Below, piece after piece: positions 1-6,398 of a stretch of 9,704 nucleotides of DNA. Every line of letters begins with the position of its first letter. The stretch's first letter is position 1. Origin of the DNA: an uncultured Actinomycetospora sp. (GTDB lineage: Bacteria > Actinomycetota > Actinomycetes > Mycobacteriales > Pseudonocardiaceae); contig CADCTH010000032.1 of NCBI GenBank assembly GCA_902805495.1, positions 1 to 9,704 on the forward strand, in the 5' to 3' direction. Under the pieces are notes generated by a model, which made no database searches, was not told the DNA's origin, and was given only the letters and a program-made list of their open reading frames with translations. A program made the position numbers and the translations under genes.

Positions 1-22
1 GATGGACGGGACGGGTGTGCGG

Positions 23-1126
23 TCACGCGAAGGAGGCGACGGGCGTCCCGAAGACGCCCTCGTCGGGGACGACGCCGAGACCGGGTCCGGTCGGCACCGC
101 GATGCGTCCCTCCTCGACGCGCACCGGGTTGGTCGAGTCGTAGTGGCCGTCCATGAAGGGCTCGGCCAGCCAGACGCCTTCGAGCAGTCGTGGGTGGACC
201 GTCGCCGCGATGTGGGCGCAGGCGGCCGCGATCATGTCCCCGCCCCAGGAGTCGTCGCAGGTGTGGGGCAGGGAGCGCGCCTCGCAGACGTCCCGGACGG
301 TGGCCATCGCGCCGAGACCGCCGAGGCGGGTGACCTTCAGACCGAACCCGTCGCACACACCGAGGGAGATCGCCCGGAGCACGTGGCCCACGGATTCGGT
401 GTTCTCGTCGAGGTAGACCGCGTGGTGCAGCTGCCCGCGAATCGCGGCGATCTCCTCCATCGTGTTGCAGGGCTGCTCGAGGACGAGGGGGATGTCGGCG
501 CACTCACGACTGAGCCGGAGGGCGTCCCGGGAGGTCAGCGCCCGGTTGGCGTCGACGGCCAGACGGGTGCAGCCCGTCGCGTCCCACACCTTCCGGACCG
601 TTTCGATGTCGACGTCGACCGGCCGGCCGCCGATCTTGACCTGCAGCCTGGGATAACCCTCGGCGAGCTTCTCCGCGGCGGTGCGGGCGACGTCGTCCGG
701 CTCGCCGACGGTCAGCGACCAGTAGGAGTCCACCCGGTCACTCGCCGCGCCACCCAGGAGGTCGCACACCCGTAGGCCGTGGGCCTTGCCGATCAGGTCA
801 TGGATCGCGATGTCGACGGCGGCCTTGGCGTAGGCGTGTCCGTTCAGGAGCCCGTGCAACGCCCGCTGGATCGCCAGCGGGCCCGTCACGGGGAGCCCGA
901 TCAGCCCGGGAGCCATCTGCTGCAGCGCCGCGCGTGCCCCCAGGGCGTGGGACGGCGCGTAGGTGGGGCCCACCGGGCACGTCTCCCCCCAGCCGGAGAC
1001 GCCCGTGTCCGACACGATCTCCACGATCGTCGAGTCCAGCGCCGTGTACGCGCCTTCGGACATGCGATAGACCGCGCCGCTCAGCGGGAGATCCTTCTGG
1101 TACACGTGCACCTCGGCGATGCGCAT
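23..1126 (-). CDS. hpbD: Hydroxyproline-betaine / proline-betaine 2-epimerase (HpbD-like, enolase superfamily)
   Basis: A 367-residue member of the mandelate racemase/muconate lactonizing (enolase) superfamily. Family knowledge: HpbD racemises C2 of trans-4-hydroxy-L-proline betaine and of L-proline betaine (stachydrine), giving the D-configured betaine that is then demethylated. Seen here: an N-terminal capping domain beginning MRIAEVHVY, with the GWGETCPVGPTYAPSHALGARAAL stretch characteristic of HpbD (about residues 45-68, given here in part from memory of the family); catalytic lysines K164 (LQVKIGG) and K264 (GFGLKVTRLGG) on opposite sides of the barrel; metal ligands D192 (VDANRAL), E217 (LEQP) and D240 (YLDEN); and a CDDSWGGD loop (290-297) and GVW (317-319) that in HpbD surround the quaternary ammonium. 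It is the last gene seen in the operon. Its ATG lies 3 nt after the reductase stop, with only a weak Shine-Dalgarno, which suggests translational coupling. Length and ends match HpbD, so I am confident of the family. Preference for hydroxyproline betaine over stachydrine cannot be read from sequence. Confidence 0.9.
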   Translation of the reverse strand: MRIAEVHVYQKDLPLSGAVYRMSEGAYTALDSTIVEIVSDTGVSGWGETCPVGPTYAPSHALGARAALQQMAPGLIGLPVTGPLAIQRALHGLLNGHAYAKAAVDIAIHDLIGKAHGLRVCDLLGGAASDRVDSYWSLTVGEPDDVARTAAEKLAEGYPRLQVKIGGRPVDVDIETVRKVWDATGCTRLAVDANRALTSRDALRLSRECADIPLVLEQPCNTMEEIAAIRGQLHHAVYLDENTESVGHVLRAISLGVCDGFGLKVTRLGGLGAMATVRDVCEARSLPHTCDDSWGGDMIAAACAHIAATVHPRLLEGVWLAEPFMDGHYDSTNPVRVEEGRIAVPTGPGLGVVPDEGVFGTPVASFA

Positions 1127-1129
1127 GGC

Positions 1130-2068
1130 TCAGAGGTCGAGCTCGAGCCGGGCGCAGCCGCGCTCGGCGCGGGACACGCAGATGAAGACCGTGTTCTGGT
1201 CTGCCTTCTCCTCGTCGCTCAGCAGCGAGTCGCGATGCTCGGCCCGGCCGGCGAGCAGCGGGGTCTCGCAGGTCCCGCAGGTGCCCTCCCCGCACGAGAA
1301 GTCCACGGGCAGCCCACGGTCCTGCGCGACCTCGAGGATGCTCCGGTCCGGGGGGACGACCAGGGTGACGCCGCTGGCCGCGCACGCGACCTCGAACGGG
1401 TCGTCGGCGCCGTCCGTCTCGATCGTCCGCGGCGTGAACCGCTCGACGTGGAGGCTGCCGGCGGGCCACGCCGTCATCGCCACGTCCAGGGCGTCGAGCA
1501 TCGGCTCCGGTCCGCAGGCGTAGACGAGCGTGCTCGGCCGGGGCGCCATCAGCTGGCCCCTGAGGTCGAGGAGGCCGACCTCGTCCTGCGGGGCGAGCAC
1601 GACGCGGTCGCCGTACTGGTGGAGCTCGTCGCGGAAGGCCATCGAGGTGCGGGTGCGCCCGCCGTAGAGCAGCGACCACTCCGCGCCCGCGGCCTCCGCA
1701 GCGGCGATCATCGGCAGGAGGGGGGTGATCCCGATTCCGCCGGCGACGAACACGTAGCGCGGCGCCGCCTCGAGCGCGAAGTGGTTGCGCGGCTCGCCGA
1801 CCTCGACGATGTCGCCGTCGTGCAGCTTGTCGAAGACGTACTCCGAGCCCCCGCGGCTCGCGGGCTCGCGCAGGACGCCCAGGCGCCACCGCTGCCGGTC
1901 GCCGGGGTCGGAGCACAGCGAGTACTGGCGGACCACGCCGTCGGCGAGCGTGACGTCGACGTGGGCGCCGGGGGTCCACGTCGGCAGCTCGCCGCCGTCG
2001 GCGCGGCCCAGGGACAACGAGACGACGCCGACGGCCTCGTCGCGCCGCTCGTGGATGATCATTTCCAT
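1130..2068 (-). CDS. PDR/VanB-type FMN, NAD(P)H and [2Fe-2S] oxidoreductase, electron donor for the Rieske oxygenase
   Basis: A 312-residue phthalate-dioxygenase-reductase/vanillate-demethylase-reductase type flavoprotein. It passes electrons from NAD(P)H through a flavin and a plant-type ferredoxin cluster to an oxygenase. Domains in order: flavin-binding beta-barrel with RQYS at 47-50; nucleotide-binding domain with GGIGITP at 110-116 and YACGPEPM at 183-190; C-terminal [2Fe-2S] ferredoxin domain with C259, C264, C267 and C297 (CGEGTCGTC ... ICVSRA). All cluster ligands are present. The ATG start is supported by a GGAG Shine-Dalgarno about 7 nt upstream that overlaps the stop of the preceding flavoenzyme gene; only 10 nt separate the two genes. 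The natural partner is the Rieske oxygenase at 4742-6052, since two-component Rieske demethylases of betaines need such a reductase (the role called HpbC in the hpb system). Cytoplasmic; no signal peptide or membrane segment. Confidence 0.9.
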   Translation of the reverse strand: MEMIIHERRDEAVGVVSLSLGRADGGELPTWTPGAHVDVTLADGVVRQYSLCSDPGDRQRWRLGVLREPASRGGSEYVFDKLHDGDIVEVGEPRNHFALEAAPRYVFVAGGIGITPLLPMIAAAEAAGAEWSLLYGGRTRTSMAFRDELHQYGDRVVLAPQDEVGLLDLRGQLMAPRPSTLVYACGPEPMLDALDVAMTAWPAGSLHVERFTPRTIETDGADDPFEVACAASGVTLVVPPDRSILEVAQDRGLPVDFSCGEGTCGTCETPLLAGRAEHRDSLLSDEEKADQNTVFICVSRAERGCARLELDL

Positions 2069-2078
2069 GGCGGGCTCC

Positions 2079-3281
2079 TCAGCGCATCTGGCCGGCGCCG
2101 ACGTAGGGGTGGGGGCTGGTGAGCAGGGCGCCCTCGGCGAACCGGGAGAGCCGGAAGTCCTCCGCGGGGATGTCGGCGTCGGAGCTCACCCCGTCGGCGA
2201 CGAGGTCGGCCGCGAGCCGTCCCACCGCGGGAGAGATCTTGTAGCCGTGCCCGGAGAACCCGGCGGCGACGACGAGCCCGTCGAGGCCGTCGACCCGGGA
2301 GATCACCGGGTTGAAGTCGGGCGTGACGTCGTAGCAGCCGGCGTAGGTCGAGGAGATCGCCGGGTTCGCCAGTCCGGGCAGGCGGGTCCCGACCTTGTCG
2401 ACGGCGATGTCGACGAACGACGCGGTGGCCTGGTTCGAGTAGCGGTCGGGGTCCGCGGGCTCGAGGACCGCGAGGTCGGAGTTGCCGAAGAGCAGCTGGC
2501 CCGCGCCTTCGGAGCGGATGTACTGCAGCGAGACCAGGTCGGAGAACACCGGTACCGGGCCGAGGTCCTGGCCGGGGTCGACGAGCACGATCTGCTCGCG
2601 GTGCGGGGTGATCGGCAGCTCGGCGCCGTGGGCCGCGAGCAGCGGGACCGACCAGGGTCCGGCGGCGAGGACGATGTGGCCGGTGGCGATCGTGGTGCCG
2701 TCGGCGAGCTCGACGCCGGTGACGCGCCCGCCGGCCGAGCGGATCGCCGCGACGGTGGTGCCCTGCCGGAGGCGCGCACCGGCACGGCGGGCGGCGCCCG
2801 CGAAGGCCTGGGCGGTCTGGTAGGCGTCGCCGTAGCCGCCGCGCTCCTCCCACGCGAACGCGCCGAAGGGCTCGAGGTCGGCCACCGGCCACATCTTGCG
2901 GACCTCGGTGTGGTCGACGTCCTCGGTGCGCACGCCGACGGCACGCTGGTCGGCCATCGACGCGTGCAGCGCCTCGACGTTCTCCGGGCCGACGCCGACG
3001 ACGTAGCCGGTCTGGTGGAACCCGATGTCGGCGCCGAGCACGTCGGCGGCGTTCTAGAAGGTCTCCAGGCTGCGGGTGGCCATGGCCGCGAGCGACGAGA
3101 CGCCGTAGTGGCAGCGCACGACCCCGGACGACTTGCCGGTGCCGCCGGAGCCGACGGTGTCGCGCTCGACGATGGTGACGTCGGTGATGCCGCGCTGCGT
3201 GAGGGCCCAGGCGGCGGCGCCGCCCTCGAGGCCGCCGCCGACGACGACGACCTCGGCGGAGGTCGGGGGACTCGTGCTCAC
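2079..3281 (-). pseudogene. FAD-dependent DAO/sarcosine-oxidase-like oxidoreductase, interrupted by an in-frame amber codon
   Basis: Two same-frame segments (3281-3057 and 3053-2079) are separated only by TAG at 3054-3056 (codon 76). Read through, the product is 400 residues, normal for DAO/SoxB-like flavoenzymes. Seen: an FAD-binding Rossmann motif VVVVGGGLEG at 11-20 with an acidic IVERD at the end of the second strand; the GTGKSSGVVRCHYG segment matching the post-Rossmann region of sarcosine oxidase beta-like proteins; and a C-terminal GCYDVTPDFNPVI ... GFSGHGYKISPAVG block typical of the DAO fold. The GTG start at 3281 overlaps the ALDH stop as GTGA, implying translational coupling. In context it would remove the second N-methyl group (N-methylproline demethylation) or oxidise the D-imino acid; which one is undetermined. 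The context FxNAADVLGADIGF suggests the lost residue is Glu (GAG to TAG). As written, only a 75-residue stub is made; the internal GTG at 3041 has no reason to be a true start. Could be a sequencing error. Confidence 0.82.
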
Positions 3282-4745
3282 AGGGATCCTTCCGGGGACA
3301 CGGACGGGTGGACGCGGGCGACGACGGTCTTGTCCCGTAGGTAGCTGTCGAGGGCGACGAGGCCGCGTTCGCGGCCGGTGCCGCTGAGCTTGGTGCCGCC
3401 GAAGGGGACGGCGACGCTGCCGCCGAAGTACTCGTTGATCATCACGTAGCCGGCGTCGACGCGGTCGGCCACGCGCAGCGCCCGGTCGAGGTCGCGGGTG
3501 TGGATGCCGATGCCGAGGCCGTAGTCGGTGCCGTTCGCGAGCGCGACGGCGTGGTCCTCGTCGTCGAACGCCGTCACGGCGAGGACCGGCCCGAAGATCT
3601 CCTCCTGGGCGATCCGCATCTCCTGGGAGACGCCCGTGAAGACCGCGGGGGCGACGAAGTGGCCGGTGGTGGGCACGGCGGACGATCGAGCCACGTCCGT
3701 GGCGCCCTCGCGCCGGCCCAGCGCGATGTACTCGCTGACGCGGCGCTGGTGCTCCGCCGACACCATCGGGCCCAGGTCCGGGTCGTCGACCCCGGCACCG
3801 AGGGTGAGCGTCGCGAGCCGGTCGACGATGCGCTCGACGAGCTGGTCCTGCACCGCGCGGTCGACGAGCAGGCGGGAGCCGGCGTCGCAGTACTGGCCGC
3901 TGTTGGCGGTGAACCCGGTGACGACCTGCCGGGCGACGTCGTCGAGGTCGGCGTCGGCGAAGACGATCTGCGGGGACTTCCCGCCCAGCTCGGTGATCAC
4001 CGGGGTGACGTGCTCGGCCGCGGCCCGCAGCACCGCCCGGCCGCTGGCGACCGAGCCGGTAAGGTCAGCGACCCGATGCCCGGGTGGGCGGCGAGCGCGG
4101 CGCCGGCCTCGGCCCCGAGACCGGTGACGACGTTGACCGTCCCCGGCGGGTAGCCGAGCCCCTGGACGAGGTCGGCGAAGCGCAGCGCCGTGAGCGGTGT
4201 CTGCTCCGCGGGCTTGACCACCGTGGTGTTCCCGGCGGCCAGGGCCGGGCGACGCTGCGGCACAGCATCGACAGCGGCGCGTTCCACGGCACGATGTGCG
4301 CGGTCACTCCGACCGGCTCGCGCACCGTGTACGCCAGCGACCCCGGTCCGAGCGGGATCGTCTCGCCGTGGAGCTTGTCGGCCGCACCCGCGTAGTAGTC
4401 GAGGTAGGCGACGCACCCGGCGATCTCCGAGCGGGCGAGCGAGAGCGGCTTGCCGGTGTCGAGGGTCTCGAGCCGCGCGAACCCCTCGAGATCGGCGCGG
4501 AGCGCCGCCGCGAGGGACCGCAGCAGACGCCCGCGTTCGGCGGGTGTCGTCGACCGGGTCCGGCGTGCGGCGGCCCGGGCCGCGGACACCGCTCGGTCGA
4601 CGTCCCGCGCGTCACCGCGCGCCACGTGCGCGACGGTCGTCGCCGTGGACGGGTCCTCGACGGGAATGGGCTCGTGCCGGGACGGGACCCGTTGCCCGCC
4701 GATGCGGTGCTCGGCGGCCGCACCGTGGGCCAGGGTGGCGGTCAC
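3278..4745 (-). pseudogene. NAD(P)+-dependent aldehyde dehydrogenase, broken by two 1-nt deletions
   Basis: Three consecutive reading frames together encode one ALDH-superfamily protein: frame A from 4745 to about 4249, frame B to about 4061, frame C to 3278. Each junction is repaired by adding one base (one C in the coding strand at 4247-4249, giving SVAPALAAGNT; one C between 4061 and 4060, giving SLTFTGSVASGR). The 1468-nt span then becomes 490 codons, a 489-residue protein, the usual ALDH length. Residues in the repaired protein: N155 (PWN), K178 (VVKPAE), general base E253 (ELGGKSP), nucleophile C287 (SGQYCDAGSR), then EEIFGPVL and the C-terminal PFGGTKLSGTGRERG. All catalytic residues are intact. 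The GTG start overlaps the Rieske stop as GTGA. As written, ribosomes would stay in frame A and stop at 4065 after 226 residues, the last roughly 60 being nonsense. The aldehyde substrate is unknown; a semialdehyde from proline/hydroxyproline breakdown is a reasonable inference. Confidence 0.85.
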
Positions 4746-6052
4746 GGGTCCGGGAACATCCGCGTCATGGTGTCCTCGTCACCCCCGGGCACCCGGTCCA
4801 CCCCGACCATCTTGTCGATCACCATGTTCTGGAAGCGGTGCAGCGGCTCCTCGAAGCGGAAGCACATCCGCCCGCCCCGGTACGCCGGGTTCTCCAGGCC
4901 CTCCTGGACGCGCTCGACGATCTCGAGGTCCTGGCGGTTGACCAGGTCCCAGAACTTCGCGAGCCCCTCGATCCCGTCTTCCGCGCCCGGGTCGTCGAGC
5001 GACTCCGGGTGGGCGAGCAGCACGGCGGTCTCGACGGTGCGGTTCGGTGCGACCGGGCGGTTGAACAGCACGAACGCGTGGTTGGGCAGCACGACCAGGG
5101 CGGTGCCGGGGAACAGCCACACGAACCGCCCGCTGTCGGCGTCCTGCGGGCCCAGGGTGCTCAGGGGCTTGAGCCCGTCCAAGCCGCCCGCGTCGGTGTT
5201 GCGCGACACCGGGGTGGTGCACATGCCCGTGTACATGCCGGGGCCCTGCCACCGGTAGTGGTCGGAGAACCTGGAGACCTGGTTGAGTTCCGGGTGCACC
5301 CAGGGCAGGTGGTAGTACTCCGTGAAGTTCTCGCCGATGAGCTTGTAGTTCGCGGCGACGTCGTAGGTGCTGGTCCGCTGCGTGACCCATTCGTCGAGCC
5401 GGTAGTCGGCGAAGCGCTCGGGCAGATCGCCGAGCTGGGTCGCCAGGGGCGCGGGCTCCGGCGAGAGGTTGACGAAGATGAACAGACCCCAGGACTCGAC
5501 GGCGACGTCGAGCAGGCCGTAGTCGGCGCGGTCGAAGCCCTTCGCCACCGAGGTGTCGAAGATCGGCTCCTGACCGGCGGGAACGTCGGAGCCCTCGAAC
5601 AGCGGCGTCCCGAGGCACGTGCCGTCGGTGTCGTAGGTCCACGAGTGGTACGGGCAGCGGATGCGGCCGCGCTTGCCGACGTCGCGGGCGTCGGCGTCGA
5701 GCAGCTTCGTCGCGCGGTGCCGGCACAGGTTGTGGAACGCGCGCAGCACGCCGTGCCGGTTGCGGGTCACGAAGATCGACCGCCCCGCGACCTCGACGAC
5801 GATGCACGCGCCCGGACGGTCGACGTCGCTCGTGATGCCGACGGCGACCCAGCTCGTCGTGAACAGCCGGTCCTGCTCGAGGGCGAAGAACTCCGGCGAG
5901 GTGTAGGCGTCGGGCAGCAACGTCGACGCCAGCTCGACCGGCAGGCGGGTGGCCCGGTAGGTGCTCTCCTGCGTGAAGAGCGCCGGATCGACGGGACGCG
6001 CCGGCAGCGCGGCGTACGGATCGACGGCTGCGCTCGTGGTGTCGCTCGTCAT
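4742..6052 (-). CDS. Rieske-type non-heme iron oxygenase, probable stachydrine/betaine N-demethylase
   Basis: A 436-residue ring-hydroxylating-dioxygenase alpha-subunit type protein. Relatives such as Stc2 and glycine-betaine oxygenase GbcA remove N-methyl groups from quaternary ammonium compounds by hydroxylation and loss of formaldehyde. Seen: Rieske [2Fe-2S] ligands C110/H112 (NLCRH) and C133/H136 (CPYHSW), with 20 residues between the pairs, slightly longer than the usual 15-17; the mononuclear iron site ENFTEYYHLPWVHPEL with H248, H253 and bridging E245, plus probable third ligand D375 (NRQDLEIVE); and the C-terminal VQEGL ... RFEEPLHRFQNMVID stretch I associate with betaine demethylases. 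I chose ATG 6052 because GAGAGGAG lies about 10 nt upstream; an in-frame ATG at 6112 would add 20 residues without support. First gene of the operon; its TGA overlaps the ALDH GTG by 4 nt. Electrons probably come from the reductase at 1130-2068. Substrate (proline betaine or hydroxyproline betaine) is inferred mainly from the HpbD neighbour. Confidence 0.88.
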   Translation of the reverse strand: MTSDTTSAAVDPYAALPARPVDPALFTQESTYRATRLPVELASTLLPDAYTSPEFFALEQDRLFTTSWVAVGITSDVDRPGACIVVEVAGRSIFVTRNRHGVLRAFHNLCRHRATKLLDADARDVGKRGRIRCPYHSWTYDTDGTCLGTPLFEGSDVPAGQEPIFDTSVAKGFDRADYGLLDVAVESWGLFIFVNLSPEPAPLATQLGDLPERFADYRLDEWVTQRTSTYDVAANYKLIGENFTEYYHLPWVHPELNQVSRFSDHYRWQGPGMYTGMCTTPVSRNTDAGGLDGLKPLSTLGPQDADSGRFVWLFPGTALVVLPNHAFVLFNRPVAPNRTVETAVLLAHPESLDDPGAEDGIEGLAKFWDLVNRQDLEIVERVQEGLENPAYRGGRMCFRFEEPLHRFQNMVIDKMVGVDRVPGGDEDTMTRMFPDP

Positions 6053-6142
6053 GGCTGTCGGGCTCCTCTCGAGATGGGTGGCTGGTGCGGCGCGGGCTCG
6101 ATCGGCCGGCACCGGAGTGGTCGAGGCAGGTCGAGGCGGCGT

Positions 6143-6242
6143 TCAGGCAGCCGGAGGTGCGAGAGGCGCCTGGCGACGACGTCGGCACCGCGCTCGGCGC
6201 CGCCCGCCAGGGCCGGCGACGGTCGCGCGGTACACCGCCATC
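6143..6242 (-). other. Possible 32-codon upstream ORF in the Rieske gene leader
   Basis: On the minus strand an ATG at 6242 follows AGGAG with a 6-nt spacer and opens a 32-codon ORF ending in TGA at 6145-6143, about 90 nt before the Rieske start. The peptide starts MAVYRATVAGPGG and then becomes arginine-rich (GRRRARCRRRRQ). The first dozen codons have nearly all G/C third positions; the second half does not. It is out of frame with the Rieske gene, so it is not an N-terminal extension. It could be a leader peptide, a remnant of an older gene or chance. I do not recognise the peptide. Confidence 0.25.
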
Positions 6243-6370
6243 ACTGACTCCTCATCGGCCGGGTGGCCGGGGCCGGTGGATGGGTGCACCCCCAGAACGT
6301 TGGTGGCCCGGGTGGGTGCTCCTGCAGTGTCAGCGCCGATGTTCTTCCGCGTCCATCGAAACGTCGAACC

Positions 6371-6386
6371 TATGATCTTGTACGCT
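6371..6386 (+). promoter_or_regulatory. Candidate -10 elements for lysR
   Basis: TATGAT at 6371-6376 would start transcription near 6383, leaving a leader of about 10 nt. TACGCT at 6381-6386 lies 6 nt before the ATG at 6393 and would give a leaderless mRNA. No Shine-Dalgarno precedes the ATG, which fits a short or absent leader. No good -35 is visible for either, so an activator or a weak promoter is likely. Confidence 0.4.
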
Positions 6387-6398
6387 GAGTACATGATC
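6374..6398. promoter_or_regulatory. Near-perfect palindromic operator overlapping the lysR start codon
   Basis: Two 10-bp arms, GATCTTGTAC and GTACATGATC, flank a 5-bp spacer GCTGA. The second arm matches the reverse complement of the first at 9 of 10 positions. The site covers both candidate -10 elements and the ATG at 6393-6395, so bound protein would block lysR transcription. The core is TGTAC-N5-GTACA. LysR family sites are often T-N11-A; here the symmetric T/A pair is T-N13-A, so it is not a textbook match. The neighbouring LysR-type protein is the most likely ligand, acting as autorepressor and perhaps as activator of the divergent operon. Confidence 0.6.

Larger units (their letters stand above)
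6053..6392. promoter_or_regulatory. Divergent intergenic control region between the betaine operon and lysR
   Basis: A 340-bp spacer between the minus-strand Rieske start and the plus-strand LysR-type gene, so it must hold both promoters. On the plus side TATGAT (6371-6376) and TACGCT (6381-6386) are candidate -10 hexamers, neither with a convincing -35. On the minus side TAGGTT (complement of 6366-6371) is the only nearby TANNNT-like element and is weak. Other structure: a perfect palindrome GGGTGCACCC (6282-6291), a small inverted repeat GCGGT-AC-ACCGC (6227-6238), and a short ORF with a good Shine-Dalgarno (6143-6242). The divergent layout is the classical one for a LysR-type activator and its target operon. 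Confidence 0.6.

Noticed and set aside
3054..3056. TAG as a pyrrolysine or other recoded codon
   Set aside because: Known pyrrolysine proteins are methylamine methyltransferases; this is a flavoenzyme, the position is not catalytic, no pyl genes or stem-loop are seen, and GAG-to-TAG plus nearby frameshifts make mutation or error simpler.
779..3344. Long plus-strand open frames (779-2122 and 1785-3344) opposite the reductase, flavoenzyme and epimerase
   Set aside because: Low-complexity R/G/A/D-rich products with no domain, exactly opposite genes with clear family motifs; typical shadows in very GC-rich DNA.
4060..4249. Programmed ribosomal frameshifting in the ALDH gene
   Set aside because: Two frameshifts in the same direction, no slippery heptamer with pseudoknot, and ALDHs are not known to use recoding.
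6053..6112. Rieske gene start at 6112 rather than 6052
   Set aside because: The 20 added residues look non-homologous and ATG 6052 has a GAGAGGAG Shine-Dalgarno at proper distance.
4190..6247. 685-codon plus-strand open frame opposite the Rieske and ALDH genes
   Set aside because: Arginine/proline/glycine-rich shadow of the real minus-strand genes; no recognisable motif.
5961..6392. N-terminal extension of the LysR-type protein back to 5961
   Set aside because: Would overlap the Rieske gene and the operator; the HTH starts right after 6393, giving the normal 309 residues.
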